Positions 31,731-43,039 are shown, numbered from the stretch's first letter. The stretch is 64,000 bases of DNA from Candidatus Accumulibacter meliphilus (GCA_003332265.1 QPGA01000006.1:1-64000), one strand, 5' to 3'. Numbers and translations are program-made. The notes: generated by a model from the letters alone, not told the origin.

Positions 31731-32441
31731 TCAAGCCGGCGGCAGAGCGCGCGCGACAACCAGCAACGTTACCTGTTCGGCGCCCTGCAAGCGCACGCTC
31801 CGCGCCAGTTCGTCGAGAGACGCGCCAGTGGTCATTACATCGTCCACCAGCAGCACTCGCTTGCCGGTGAAATCGGCGGTGCACTGGAAGGCGCCGCGAA
31901 CGTTTGCAGCGCGTTCGCGCCAGGGGAGATCGGCTTGGGCGGGAGTATGCCGAATGCGCCTGCAGCTCCGCAGGTCGATCGGGATGCGCCAGGCTCTGCT
32001 CACCGGACGCGCCAACTCGAGCGCCTGATTGAAGCCGCGCGCGCGCAAACGTAGCGGGTGTAGCGGCACGGGAACGATTAGATCAGCACAGCCGCTGGCC
32101 AGCAGCGCGGCAAGGCGGGCGCCGAAATAGCTGGCCAGAGCCAGGCGATGACCGTACTTGAACGACTGCACCAGCTTGTCCAGCGGAAAATCGTAACGCA
32201 ACGCAGCCAGGGTGAAATCGTAGTGGGGTGGCTTGGCCAGGCAGCGACCACAGACCTCACCATGCGGCGTTGGCAGAGCACAGCGCGGACAGCGTCGTGC
32301 TGGCAGTTGCGGCAAGTCGGCCTCACAGGCGGAGCAAATCAGGCGGGCGCCGCTGCTCGCAGCGCACAACAGGCAGTCCTGGGTCAGCAGTCCGGCGCAG
32401 GATCTGAGGATCCGTCGGGCAGTTTGAGTTAAGATTGGCAT
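31731..32441 (-). CDS. comF: ComF-family phosphoribosyltransferase-like protein
   Basis: A 236-residue ComF protein. An N-terminal cysteine-rich zinc region (QDCLLCAASSGARLICSACE, RRCPRCALPTP, CGRCLAKPP) is followed by a type I phosphoribosyltransferase fold with VPVPLHPLRLRARGFNQA and the PRPP loop RVLLVDDVMTTGAS. ComF takes part in natural DNA uptake in competent bacteria; GntX-like members differ little. ATG 32441 is selected because AAGGAG lies 10 bases upstream. It is divergent from bioB, with 89 bp between. Confidence 0.9.
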   Translation of the reverse strand: MPILTQTARRILRSCAGLLTQDCLLCAASSGARLICSACEADLPQLPARRCPRCALPTPHGEVCGRCLAKPPHYDFTLAALRYDFPLDKLVQSFKYGHRLALASYFGARLAALLASGCADLIVPVPLHPLRLRARGFNQALELARPVSRAWRIPIDLRSCRRIRHTPAQADLPWRERAANVRGAFQCTADFTGKRVLLVDDVMTTGASLDELARSVRLQGAEQVTLLVVARALPPA

Positions 32442-32530
32442 CCTCGGAAGGCTCCTTACGAGCTCATCAATGCATGCATGAACGGTGGCCCAGCCGGCCT
32501 CAAACCACCCCCCAACCATAGGTCTAACCA

Positions 32531-33520
32531 ATGAACGCAATTCCTCAAGCCGCGACACTTAGCCCGGATCGCGCCGTTTCGGCCCCAGCAGGCAAGTGGA
32601 CGGTTGCCGATGTCGAAGCACTTTACCAGCTTCCCTTGATGGATCTGCTGTTTCGCGCGCAACAGGTGCACCGCGAGAACTTCAACGCCAACGAGATTCA
32701 ACGCTCGACGCTGCTTTCGGTAAAGACCGGCGGCTGTTCGGAGGATTGCGGCTATTGTTCGCAGGCGGCGCGCTACAGCACCTCCACCGAACGCGAAGCG
32801 CTGATGCCACTCGATGAGGTGATCGCCGCCGCCCAGGCTGCCAAGGACAAGGGCGCCTCGCGCTTCTGCATGGGCGCCGCCTGGCGTGGCCCGAAAGACA
32901 AGGACCTGGCCAAGGTCACCGAGATGATTCGCACCGTCAAGTCCATGGGTCTGCAGACCTGCGTCACCCTGGGCATGCTCAAGGACGGCCAGGCCGACGA
33001 ACTCAAGGAGGCCGGCCTCGATTACTACAACCACAATCTCGATACCGACGCCTCCTTCTACGGGCAAGTGATCACCACCCACAAGCACGCCGACCGGATC
33101 GACACCCTGGGACAGGTGCGTGAAGCAGGTATCAAGGTCTGTTCCGGCGGCATCATCGGCATGGGCGAATCGCGCCGCAACCGCGCCGCACTAATCGTCC
33201 AGCTCGCCAACCTCAATCCGGCGCCCGAATCGGTGCCGATCAACAATCTGGTGCCAATCCCCGGAACGCCGATGGCCAATGTTTCGCCGGTCGACAGCTT
33301 CGAGTTCGTGCGTACCCTGGCTGCCGCGCGGATCACCATGCCGACCAGCTTCGTGCGCCTGTCGGCGGGTCGCCAGGAAATGTCCGACGAGCTGCAAGCG
33401 CTCTGCTTTCTGGCCGGCGCCAACTCGATCTTTTATGGCGACAAGCTGCTCACCACCGGCAATCCGGAAGCGGATCGTGACGAAGCCCTGTTCGAGAAAC
33501 TTGGCCTGCGCCCGATCTAG
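32531..33520 (+). CDS. bioB: Biotin synthase BioB
   Basis: A radical-SAM enzyme that inserts sulfur into dethiobiotin. The 329-residue protein has the cluster motif [41 protein letters not shown], and [16 protein letters not shown], all expected; it is slightly shorter than E. coli BioB (346). It is followed by bioC with a 6-bp gap. No BirA operator (long inverted repeat) was recognised in the 89-bp region shared with comF. Confidence 0.97.
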   Translation: MNAIPQAATLSPDRAVSAPAGKWTVADVEALYQLPLMDLLFRAQQVHRENFNANEIQRSTLLSVKTGGCSEDCGYCSQAARYSTSTEREALMPLDEVIAAAQAAKDKGASRFCMGAAWRGPKDKDLAKVTEMIRTVKSMGLQTCVTLGMLKDGQADELKEAGLDYYNHNLDTDASFYGQVITTHKHADRIDTLGQVREAGIKVCSGGIIGMGESRRNRAALIVQLANLNPAPESVPINNLVPIPGTPMANVSPVDSFEFVRTLAAARITMPTSFVRLSAGRQEMSDELQALCFLAGANSIFYGDKLLTTGNPEADRDEALFEKLGLRPI

Positions 33521-33526
33521 TCACTC

Positions 33527-34417
33527 ATGAAAGCACCGGCGCAGTTCGTTGATCAGCGCCAGGTGCGACGCAGTTTTGCCCGCGCCGCGGCCAGCTACGA
33601 TGAAGTGGCCGTACTGCAGCGCGAGATCGCGAGCCGCATGCTGGCCAGGCTGGACTACGTGCGCATCGAGCCGCAGCGCATTCTCGATCTCGGCTGTGGT
33701 ACCGGCGCCAGCCTCACCGCCCTGCACGAGCGCTATCCCGGCGCTCTGCTCATCGGCGCCGACCTCTGCGAAAACATGCTGCGCGCCAGCCAGGCCTCGC
33801 GCTCACGCGTGCGCTGGCTGATGCCCTTCCTGCGTCGCCAGCGAACGCCCTTGCTGGCGGCGGATGCCGGCGCTCTGCCGTTTCCGCCGCAGTCGATCGG
33901 CCTGCTCTGGTCGAACCTGATGCTGCACTGGCTTGACGACCCGCTGGCGGTGTTTCGTGAAGCGCATCGCCTGCTCGACGTCGGTGGCTTGCTGATGTTC
34001 TCTGCCTGCGGACCGGACACCTTGAAGGAACTGCGCGCCAGCTTCAACGACGGCCAGGTGCACACGCAACGCTTCAACGACATGCATGACTACGGCGACA
34101 TGTTGCTTGAATGCGGCTTTTCCGACCCGGTGATGGACGCCGAGTTGCTGACCATGACCTACGCCGGCTTCGATCAGCTGCTCATCGATCTGCGCCATAG
34201 CGGCTCGACCTGCGCCATGCAGACCCGCAACCATGGCTTGACGGGACGTGCGGCGTGGGCAAGGGCACGCGCGGCGTACGCGCGGCTCGCCGCTGACGAT
34301 GGCCGCGTGCCGGCGACGGTGGAAGTGGTTTACGGTCACGCCTGGAAAGCGGCGCCGAGAAAACCCCCCGCCGGACTGAGCATCGTCCGCTTCGACCCGC
34401 AGCAGCGGATGCGTTGA
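33527..34417 (+). CDS. bioC: Malonyl-ACP O-methyltransferase BioC
   Basis: BioC methylates malonyl-ACP to disguise it as a fatty-acid primer for pimelate synthesis. The 296-residue SAM methyltransferase starts DQRQVRRSFARAAASYDEVAVLQREI, a BioC signature, followed by ILDLGCGTGASLTAL and LLWSNLMLHWLDDP. Located 6 bp after bioB. The other pimelate and biotin genes (bioF, bioA, bioD, bioH) are not in the window, so the pathway is split. It converges with ilvN; a GC-rich hairpin without a T-run lies between them. Confidence 0.93.
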   Translation: MKAPAQFVDQRQVRRSFARAAASYDEVAVLQREIASRMLARLDYVRIEPQRILDLGCGTGASLTALHERYPGALLIGADLCENMLRASQASRSRVRWLMPFLRRQRTPLLAADAGALPFPPQSIGLLWSNLMLHWLDDPLAVFREAHRLLDVGGLLMFSACGPDTLKELRASFNDGQVHTQRFNDMHDYGDMLLECGFSDPVMDAELLTMTYAGFDQLLIDLRHSGSTCAMQTRNHGLTGRAAWARARAAYARLAADDGRVPATVEVVYGHAWKAAPRKPPAGLSIVRFDPQQRMR

Positions 34418-34459
34418 GCGGGCCGCCAGCCACGAGCGCCGGCGGCCGAACTTTCCGAC

Positions 34460-34768
34460 TTAGCGGAAGAACTCCTCAAGGCGGATGAAGACCTCGTGTT
34501 CGGCGCCGTGCCGACGCACCCCCAGGACGTCCTCCAGCTTCTCCACCTGCTTGACCATCTGCTCCAGACGTTGGTCTTCATTGACCAACAGCCAGATGCG
34601 ACTGGTCGCGCCACTGCCCACCGGCATCACCAGGATACCTTCGACGTTGTAGGCGCGGCGCGAGAACAGACCGACGACGTGCGACATGACACCCGGGTGG
34701 TTGTAGACGTCCAGTTCCAGCACCGTACGAGCCACAGCCTGGTTTTCCATTCTTGAGATCGTGTTCAT
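34460..34768 (-). CDS. ilvN: Acetolactate synthase small subunit, IlvN type
   Basis: The regulatory ACT-domain subunit of acetohydroxyacid synthase, conferring valine feedback and boosting activity. At 102 residues it matches the short IlvN (E. coli 96), not the 160-residue IlvH. ELDVYNHPGVMSHVVGLFSRRAYNVEGILV is the ACT core. ATG 34768 has GGAGG 9 bases upstream, lying inside the end of ilvB, so translation is probably coupled. Co-transcribed with ilvB under the attenuator upstream. Confidence 0.93.
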   Translation of the reverse strand: MNTISRMENQAVARTVLELDVYNHPGVMSHVVGLFSRRAYNVEGILVMPVGSGATSRIWLLVNEDQRLEQMVKQVEKLEDVLGVRRHGAEHEVFIRLEEFFR

Positions 34769-34773
34769 GGTTT

Positions 34774-36456
34774 TCAGCCTCCGATCATGTCTTTGTTGGC
34801 GGCACCGGGCGGCACCATCGGCAAAACCTGTTCGTGCATGGCGATACTGGCGTGAATCAGCATCGGGCCGCGGCTGGACAACGCCGCGGCCAGGGCTGCA
34901 CGCGGATCGCTGGCCGTATCGAGATCGATGGCCGGCACGCCAAAGCCTTCGGCAACGCGAACGAAGTCGGGCATGCCCTTGAACTTCGAAGCGTAGATGC
35001 GCTCGCCGTAGAACATCGTCTGCTGCTGGAAAACCAGGCCCAAAGATGAATTGTTCATCAGCACGATCTTGACATTGACCTTCTCCTCGGCGGCGGTGAC
35101 CAGTTCCTGGATATTCATCAGAATGCTGCCGTCACCGGTAAAGCAGACCACCGTCCGTTCCGGTTCGGCGAGAGCCGCGCCGATCGCTGCCGGCATTCCG
35201 AAGCCCATCGTGCCAAGACCGCCCGAGGTCAGCCACTGGCGCGGCCGGCGCAGCGGGTAAGCTTGTGCCACCCACATCTGATGCTGGCCGACGTCGGTGG
35301 TGATCGTCGCCTGATCGTCAAGGCAATCGGCGACGGCGCGGATCAAGCCGTAAGGCGTCCGCGGATCGTCGATTCCCGGCAGGCGTAACGGATGTGCTGC
35401 CTTCAGGCTGGCGACGCGCGCCAGCCAGGCTAGCCGCTGTTGCGCCTCAACGGCCGGCAACAAGGTCTGCAGCACCGCACCCACATCGCCGGCGATACCG
35501 ACATGCGCGGTCTTGATCTTGTCCAGTTCCGAGGGGTCAATGTCGATATGGACGATCTTCGCCTGCGGGCAGAAACCGGCCACTTTGCCGGTCGCACGGT
35601 CGTCGAAACGCGCACCGACGGCGATCAGCAGATCGCACTCATCCAGCGCGAGGTTGGTAAAACGCGCGCCGTGCATGCCGAGCATACCCAGCGACAGCGA
35701 ATGCTCGACCGGCATCGCACCGAGGGCCATCAGGGTCATCACCGTCGGCAGAGCGGCTTTTTCGGCCAGAGCCACAGCGGCTGCGGACGCTCCCGAATGC
35801 ACGACCCCCCCGCCGAGGTAGAGAATCGGGCGGGAAGCCTCGTTGATCATCGCCGCGGCGACCGCGACCCGTTCAGCCACTGGCGCCGGAACGAGCTCGG
35901 CGACGCCGACCGCGGGCCACTCGCCGACCTCGACCACTTGATTCTGGACGTCCTTCGGGATGTCGATCAGTACCGGCCCCGGACGACCCGAAGCGGCGAT
36001 CCGGAAAGCCCGCGGGACGACTTCGAGCAGATCCTCGGCACAATTGACCAGGAAGTTATGCTTGGTAATCGGGATACTCAGACCATAGGTATCGACTTCC
36101 TGAAAGGCGTCGCTGCCGATCATCGCTCGCGGCACCTGCCCGGTGATCGCCACCAGCGGAATCGAATCCAGCTTGGCGTCGGCAATCGCCGTCAGCAGAT
36201 TGGTCGCCCCGGGGCCGGAAGAAGCCAGGCACACCGCCGGCATGCCGGTGGCACGAGCAATCCCCTGCGCCATGAAGCCGCCGCCCTGTTCGTGCCGCGC
36301 AAGCACGTGGTGAATCAGCGCCGACTGTGACAAGGCATCATAAATGGGCAGTATTGCTCCGCCGGGGATGCCGGCCAGGGTGCGAACCCCCTGTCGTTCC
36401 AGCAGGCGCACGACAATCTGTGCGCCGCTGAGGGTTTCGGATGTTTGCTTGGGCAA
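34774..36456 (-). CDS. ilvB: Acetolactate synthase large subunit IlvB
   Basis: The ThDP-dependent catalytic subunit joining two pyruvates (valine/leucine) or pyruvate and 2-oxobutanoate (isoleucine). Seen: GIPGGAILPIYDAL, the activating Glu region LARHEQGGGFMAQG, GPGATNLLTAIADA, DIPKDVQNQ, and the ThDP motif GDGSILMNIQELVTAAEEKVNVKIVLMNN. TTG 36456 (PKQTSETLSG next) is the preferred start because AAGGAG stands 6 bases before it; TTG 36471 would start within that ribosome site. The 560-residue length matches E. coli IlvB (562). Confidence 0.94.
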   Translation of the reverse strand: MPKQTSETLSGAQIVVRLLERQGVRTLAGIPGGAILPIYDALSQSALIHHVLARHEQGGGFMAQGIARATGMPAVCLASSGPGATNLLTAIADAKLDSIPLVAITGQVPRAMIGSDAFQEVDTYGLSIPITKHNFLVNCAEDLLEVVPRAFRIAASGRPGPVLIDIPKDVQNQVVEVGEWPAVGVAELVPAPVAERVAVAAAMINEASRPILYLGGGVVHSGASAAAVALAEKAALPTVMTLMALGAMPVEHSLSLGMLGMHGARFTNLALDECDLLIAVGARFDDRATGKVAGFCPQAKIVHIDIDPSELDKIKTAHVGIAGDVGAVLQTLLPAVEAQQRLAWLARVASLKAAHPLRLPGIDDPRTPYGLIRAVADCLDDQATITTDVGQHQMWVAQAYPLRRPRQWLTSGGLGTMGFGMPAAIGAALAEPERTVVCFTGDGSILMNIQELVTAAEEKVNVKIVLMNNSSLGLVFQQQTMFYGERIYASKFKGMPDFVRVAEGFGVPAIDLDTASDPRAALAAALSSRGPMLIHASIAMHEQVLPMVPPGAANKDMIGG

Positions 36457-36507
36457 GAGACTCTCCTTCAATTGAATTGCGCTGCTGACTTGGCCGAATG
36501 TGGCGTC

Positions 36508-36548
36508 AGAAAAGAAAACCCCCGCCCGGCTTGCACCGGCGGGGGTTT
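36508..36548 (-). terminator. Attenuator terminator of the ilvBN leader
   Basis: AAACCCCCGCC (36516-36526) pairs with GGCGGGGGTTT (36538-36548). On the minus strand the stem is followed by TTTTCTTTTCT. It lies between the Val-rich leader peptide stop (36572) and the ilvB start, which is the position of a transcription attenuator, not of an end-of-operon terminator. Confidence 0.9.
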
Positions 36549-36571
36549 CTGGAATGAGTTGTCGTTTCTTT

Positions 36572-36733
36572 CTACGCTTTGACTGAACTTCTCCCGGCCC
36601 TCGACGGTGTGTCGTCTGGTACGCGTACCAGGGGTACGACGCCTACCAGAGACACGCCGACAGCAACGACCGCACGTGCGCCAGTGGAAGCAAGCGGATT
36701 GGTATTATGGTCGTGGAAGTGGCGCATCGTCAT
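36572..36733 (-). CDS. ilvBN leader peptide (Val/Leu-rich)
   Basis: A short open frame directly downstream of a good promoter and upstream of the attenuator. From ATG 36733 (or 36727) it encodes about 53 residues; the central stretch ARAVVAVGVSLVGVVPLVRV has nine valines and two leucines in twenty residues. This matches the concept of E. coli ilvBL, in which ribosome stalling at Val/Leu codons favours an antiterminator. The frame ends with TAG, 24 bases before the terminator hairpin. CTGGTACGCGTACCAG (36616-36631) is a perfect palindrome within the valine region and may be part of the alternative stem. No strong ribosome site is visible, so the exact start is uncertain. Confidence 0.8.
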   Translation of the reverse strand: MTMRHFHDHNTNPLASTGARAVVAVGVSLVGVVPLVRVPDDTPSRAGRSSVKA

Positions 36734-36762
36734 CACGTTGAAGTCATTTGAGCCGAAGGCCA

Positions 36763-36791
36763 ATTAGAACCGAGCGTGGAAAATAATGCAA
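36763..36791 (-). promoter_or_regulatory. Sigma70-type promoter of ilvBN
   Basis: On the minus strand TTGCAT (36791-36786), a 17-bp spacer and TCTAAT (36768-36763). Transcription would start near 36756, about 23 bases before the leader peptide ATG, giving a leader of roughly 300 nt to ilvB. Confidence 0.75.
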
Positions 36792-36843
36792 GCCTTACGC
36801 GAGATCAGCAGCACCGAACACGCAGGCTGTTGTAGCAACAGGC

Positions 36844-38130
36844 TCAGTCGTGCCCGCCGGCCTCGGCTCTGCCTTGCGCAGCTCCCGCATCGCCTGCCGC
36901 TGGCAGCGCCTCGTCATCAGGAACTGGCAACGGCGGCGCGTCGAGCGCCGCGGCCAGCGGTACCTGGCGGTTGACTTGATAACTGGCAATCAGAATGAAT
37001 GCCGACGACGCCAGGACCACCAGCATGATCGAACCGTCGAGATAACTGGGCAGCAAGAACGCTTCGCGAACGTGCAGGAAAAGCAGAACCGTAATCAGGC
37101 CGCGCGGGGCAATCCACATCAGAGGCCCGGCAGCCGCCGGCCCCAGCATCAGCCGCAACATGATGAAACGACTGCCGTAGACCACCGCCAGAACCAGGCC
37201 CGCACCCAACCAGGCCGACGACGACGTGAGGTCGGAGAGATCTGTCCAGTAGCCGAAGAGCACGAAGAAAAAGCCGCGCACAACGAAGGTCAGTTCCACG
37301 ACCAGGGTACGAAACTCGGACAGCGTCGTTTCGTAGTCTCGGCTGATCCACAGACTAACCGGCCGAAAGCGGGTAACCAGCGACGGCTTATTGAGCAACA
37401 GGCCCAGAAAGAGCACCATAATCAACGGCGAGAGATGCAGCAACTCGCCTGTCGCGTACAAGGCGAACAAGCCTGCCAGTAGCGGCACAAAGCGGATCGG
37501 CCCCGACACGCGCAGCAAGAGGAGCATCAGCACCAGGGCGCAGAGCATCGACAACAGCAGCGACAGCACGCCGCCACCGAGCAGCGCCAACAGGGCACCA
37601 GAAAGCGTACCGTCCGAACCCAGCAGCGAAAAGAAAACCAGGACGCCGATAATGTCCGACATCGAACTTTCGTAGGTAATGAACTCGCGCGCCTTGGGCG
37701 GCAGAAACGTACAGCTGGGGATGGCCACCGCGCTGCTGATAACGGCTACCGAGCTTGCCAGGAGAAGGGCCTGCACGGCGCCGAGACCCAACACCCAGCG
37801 ACCGGCCAGCGCGAAGCTGAGCGTGGCAATGACAAAACCCGCAGTCGCCAGCAGGAAGGTCGCCGCGATGAGGCGCAGGCGCTGGCGTCGCAATTCGATG
37901 TCCAGGGCGCCTTCCAGCACGATCAACACCAGGCCGATGGTACCGACGATGGGCACCAGGGTACCGGCCCAGCCCAGTGTCACTCCAAAAGAGTCGAGCA
38001 AGGGCCGCGCCAGAAGGCCGCTGGTGACCAATACGATCACCGACGGCACACCCGAACGCCGACAAAGACGCTCGACCGCGAAAACGATGAGCAGGAACAC
38101 GGAAGCGCTGAGGATGGTGGGATAAGTCAT
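36844..38130 (-). CDS. NhaP/CPA1-type cation:proton antiporter
   Basis: A 428-residue membrane protein with about 12 segments. Typical elements are VFAVERLCRRSGVPSVIVLVTSGLL, GTIGLVLIVLEGALDIELRRQRLRL, SSAVAIPSCTFLPPKAREFITYESSMSDIIGVLVFF and MWIAPRGLITVLLFL. The last corresponds to the PRG motif of CPA1 exchangers. The C-terminal 40 residues are soluble and Ala/Pro-rich (DAPPLPVPDDEALPAAGDAG). ATG 38130 gives MTYPTILSASVFLLIV; starting at 38166 adds 12 residues of doubtful value. The ion is not known. The 312 bp between this start and the CBS gene holds no gene I can see. Confidence 0.88.
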   Translation of the reverse strand: MTYPTILSASVFLLIVFAVERLCRRSGVPSVIVLVTSGLLARPLLDSFGVTLGWAGTLVPIVGTIGLVLIVLEGALDIELRRQRLRLIAATFLLATAGFVIATLSFALAGRWVLGLGAVQALLLASSVAVISSAVAIPSCTFLPPKAREFITYESSMSDIIGVLVFFSLLGSDGTLSGALLALLGGGVLSLLLSMLCALVLMLLLLRVSGPIRFVPLLAGLFALYATGELLHLSPLIMVLFLGLLLNKPSLVTRFRPVSLWISRDYETTLSEFRTLVVELTFVVRGFFFVLFGYWTDLSDLTSSSAWLGAGLVLAVVYGSRFIMLRLMLGPAAAGPLMWIAPRGLITVLLFLHVREAFLLPSYLDGSIMLVVLASSAFILIASYQVNRQVPLAAALDAPPLPVPDDEALPAAGDAGAAQGRAEAGGHD

Positions 38131-38442
38131 GGTTCGATTCGAAGGCCAGGCACGCGTCGCGAACAAGAATCATCGCGCCAAGCGTGGGCTCCTGCAGGCA
38201 GCTCGCCAGCAAGGCCTTGAGCAGACAACAGCCGACGCGCTTCCGCCAGCGCTGTCAGAGCCACGACAGCGTCGGCAAGACGAGTGGAAATATGCGTTCT
38301 GGAAAGCTGGCCGGAACGGCGGACGGACGCCCGTCAGACGGAGAAGATGCGCCCGCAGGAAAAAGTGCTGGGAAGCTCCTGGCACTTTCGCTGGCCTGTC
38401 GGCCTCGCCCGGGACTGCGCCCCGGACGAGCCCATACGGCAA

Positions 38443-38874
38443 TCAGCCAGCGATATACTTTTCCAGCTGCTGGATGATGAACTGCTGTTCGGAAATCGTT
38501 TCCTTGACCACGTCGCCAATGGAAACGATGCCGAGAAGCGTGTGATCGTCATCGAGAACAGGCAGGTGACGGAAGTGCCTTTCGGTCATGATCGCCATGC
38601 ACTCGTCCACCGTCTGGTCGGGCGTCACGTACAGCACCTTGTCGCTCATGATGTCGCGAACCCGCGTGTCGCGCGAGGATTTGTCCAGCAGGGAGACCTT
38701 GCGAGCATAGTCACGCTCGGAGAAGATGCCCAGCAAATGCTCCTTCTCGATCACCAAGACGGCACCAACGTTGTATTCGGCCATCACCTGCAAGGCGGAG
38801 AAAACCGATTCGTCCGGTGCAACGGTTACCAGCTTCCCATCCTTGCTAGCAAGGATTTGCTTGAGCGTCTTCAT
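38443..38874 (-). CDS. Tandem CBS-domain protein
   Basis: A 143-residue stand-alone CBS pair. CBS1 (about 12-65) has LVTVAPDESVFSALQVMAEYNVGAVLVI and LLGIFSERDYARKV; CBS2 (about 75-130) has VRDIMSDKVLYVTPDQTVDECMAIM, RHLPVLDDDHTLLGIVSIGDVV. Such proteins bind adenine nucleotides and act as energy sensors; the partner is unknown. ATG 38874 (MKTLKQILASK) is the family start, with AAGGACG upstream. It is a single gene, with cytochrome c4 next on the same strand 138 bp upstream of its... transcription start side, so co-transcription is not assumed. Confidence 0.9.
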   Translation of the reverse strand: MKTLKQILASKDGKLVTVAPDESVFSALQVMAEYNVGAVLVIEKEHLLGIFSERDYARKVSLLDKSSRDTRVRDIMSDKVLYVTPDQTVDECMAIMTERHFRHLPVLDDDHTLLGIVSIGDVVKETISEQQFIIQQLEKYIAG

Positions 38875-39011
38875 GAAACGTCCTTTCTGGTCAAGAAGTC
38901 ACGCCACCATACTAGAGCGTCCGCCGCCCATTGCCAAGGAAAGTCTTCCCCGTGCTACGGTGTCGTGAAATTCGCCGCCAAGTCCTGCGAGAAAGTCAGC
39001 AGCCAGAGCGC

Positions 39012-39647
39012 CTAGCGCAAACCGGCAACGTACTCGGCGACAGCATTGATCTGCGGGTCGGAGAGCTTGCCGGCAATGACGCGCATCATGCTCTCGGCGT
39101 CGTTGGCGCGTTCGTGGCTACGAAAAGTCTTCAACTGGTTCACCGTGTACTCCGCGTACTGTCCTGCCAGGCGCGGATACTGCACCGGCAGACCGGCACC
39201 GGCGGGTCCGTGGCAGCCTGCGCAGGCCGGAATGCCCTTTTCGAAATCGCCCTTGCGCCACAACGCCTGGCCTTGGGCAAGCAGTTTCTCGTTGGTCGCC
39301 ACCGAAGGTGTCATCTTTTGCTGCGAGAAATACACCGCCAGACTATGCATGTCTTCATCGGAGAGCGCCGCGACCATGCCAGCCATGATCGCGTTATCAC
39401 GTACCGGTGGCTTGCCGTCAACGGACTTGAAGTTGGTCAACTGCTTGTACAGGTACTGCGGGATCTGACCAGCCAGAATCGGATTGGCCGAAGTCGGACT
39501 GTTGCCATCGGCGCCGTGGCAAGCAACGCACAGGTCTTTCGCAATTTCCTTGGCTTTTGCCAAGTCAAGCTTTGCTGGTGCCTGCTCTGACGCGAAGGCG
39601 GGTAAACTGGCGGCCAGGAGAACCGCAACTGCCGTTGTACGAATCAT
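39012..39647 (-). CDS. Cytochrome c4-type diheme c protein
   Basis: A periplasmic diheme cytochrome of 211 residues: signal peptide MIRTTAVAVLLAASLPAFAS, then two homologous halves with CVACHGADGN and CAGCHGPAGAG heme sites. Axial Met candidates are MAGMVAALSDEDM in the first half and MMRVIAGKLSD in the second. Cytochrome c4 carries electrons to terminal oxidases. ATG 39647 gives the signal peptide at the very N-terminus. It is divergent from engB, a widespread betaproteobacterial arrangement, with 122 bp for both promoters. Confidence 0.93.
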   Translation of the reverse strand: MIRTTAVAVLLAASLPAFASEQAPAKLDLAKAKEIAKDLCVACHGADGNSPTSANPILAGQIPQYLYKQLTNFKSVDGKPPVRDNAIMAGMVAALSDEDMHSLAVYFSQQKMTPSVATNEKLLAQGQALWRKGDFEKGIPACAGCHGPAGAGLPVQYPRLAGQYAEYTVNQLKTFRSHERANDAESMMRVIAGKLSDPQINAVAEYVAGLR

Positions 39648-39769
39648 GTCCAAACTCCCATTGACAACAATGACTGATCTGAGGCCGGCGAAGCCAAGCG
39701 ACAAACCTGATATTCTATATCAGTTTGCTGTCTGGACACGTGCCGGTCCATCTACTCTCGGGTTCCCTG

Positions 39770-40483
39770 ATGCCACTCTTCCAGAAAGCTGCTTTCAGCA
39801 CGACGGTTGCCAAGCTGCGTGATCTACCCGCCGATTCACAGTGCGAAGTCGCCTTTGCCGGACGCTCGAACGCCGGCAAGTCGTCGGCGATCAATACGCT
39901 GGCCAATCACACCCGCCTGGCCTTTGTCTCCAAGACACCGGGACGAACGCAGCACCTCAATTACTTTTTGCTCGAACCAGGAAAATACTTCGTCGACCTG
40001 CCAGGCTACGGCTTCGCCAAAGCCCCGGAGGAGATCCGCTCGCAATGGGAAGGCTTGCTGGCGCCCTACCTGCGCCACCGCGACGCCCTCTGTGGTCTGG
40101 TGCTGATCATGGACAGTCGCCATCCACTCACCGAACTCGACTTGCAGATGTTCGGCTGGTTCGCGCCAACCGGCAAACCAATTCACGTCCTGCTGACCAA
40201 AGCTGACAAGCTGACTCGCCAGCAACAGCTACTGGTTTTTCGCGAGGTCCAGGAGGTATTGGCGGAAATTGGCGAGAACTTCAGCCTGCAGCTTTTTTCG
40301 AGCCTGCAGAAATCCGGCGTCAAGGAAGCGGAGGCGGTCCTCGCTGGCTGGCTTGACCTGCCGCTGAAAGACGACCCGGCGCCACGCACTGGGCTAGCCA
40401 GCGAGAAGAAAGCCCGCCCCAAGAAGCGCGGAGCCATGGGTTGGAGTGCGCGCAGCGGCAGCAGCGTCACCAAGAGTCATTAA
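39770..40483 (+). CDS. engB: Ribosome biogenesis GTPase EngB (YihA/YsxC)
   Basis: An essential GTPase needed for 50S assembly. The 237-residue protein shows G1 [15 protein letters not shown]2/G3 [11 protein letters not shown] and [10 protein letters not shown]4 LLTKADKL, and G5 near [11 protein letters not shown]. The C-terminus has a basic tail ([15 protein letters not shown]). ATG 39770 gives the standard start [16 protein letters not shown]. The stop TAA (40481-40483) falls at the start of a tandem pair of dispersed repeats. Confidence 0.95.
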   Translation: MPLFQKAAFSTTVAKLRDLPADSQCEVAFAGRSNAGKSSAINTLANHTRLAFVSKTPGRTQHLNYFLLEPGKYFVDLPGYGFAKAPEEIRSQWEGLLAPYLRHRDALCGLVLIMDSRHPLTELDLQMFGWFAPTGKPIHVLLTKADKLTRQQQLLVFREVQEVLAEIGENFSLQLFSSLQKSGVKEAEAVLAGWLDLPLKDDPAPRTGLASEKKARPKKRGAMGWSARSGSSVTKSH

Positions 40484-40605
40484 TGTGAAAGTCGCGCAAG
40501 CGACTCACGAAACTCCCTTCTCCCCCTGCGGGAGAAGGGTCTGGGGAAGAGGGAAACGATCATGACTTTCATGATTCGGGGTATCTCGACATGTCATGAC
40601 CGTTA
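40480..40605 (-). repeat. TAA-bounded dispersed repeat, copy 3 (tandem with copy 4)
   Basis: Opposite orientation to copies 1 and 2 on the plus strand: TTAATGTGAAAGTCGCGCAAG at the left (hairpin GTGAaAGTCGC/GCGACTcAC), CCCTTCTCCC/GGGAGAAGGG, then GACATGTCATGACCGTTA at the right. Its first TAA is the engB stop, in the same codon phase as copies 1 and 2 (NNT TAA TGT). The right TTA is shared with copy 4. Confidence 0.85.
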
Positions 40606-40729
40606 ATGTGAAAGTCGCGCAAGCGACTCACAAACCTCCCCCTTCTCCCCTCGCGGGAGAAGGGTCAGGGGAAGAGGGGACGGTCATGGCTTTCATCATC
40701 AGGGGTGTCTCGACATGTCATGACCGTTA
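40603..40729 (-). repeat. TAA-bounded dispersed repeat, copy 4 (tandem with copy 3)
   Basis: A second full copy, fused head to tail with copy 3 through a single shared TTA (40603-40605). It reads TTAATGTGAAAGTCGCGC, CCTTCTCCC/GGGAGAAGG, GACATGTCATGACCGTTAG. It differs from copy 3 at several positions (for example CAAACCTCCC against GAAACTCCC), so the pair is not a very recent duplication. Confidence 0.85.
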
Positions 40730-40739
40730 GTCAAGGCGC

Positions 40740-43033
<2,294 letters not shown>

Positions 43034-43039
43034 CTCGCT

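Noticed and set aside
34421-34447. GGCCGCC/GGCGGCC hairpin between bioC and ilvN as a terminator
   Set aside because: There is no T-run on either side, and the stem is simple GC-rich sequence expected by chance here.
36579-36767. Plus-strand open frame opposite the ilv leader
   Set aside because: It mirrors the Val-rich leader frame and lacks a promoter or ribosome site on that strand.
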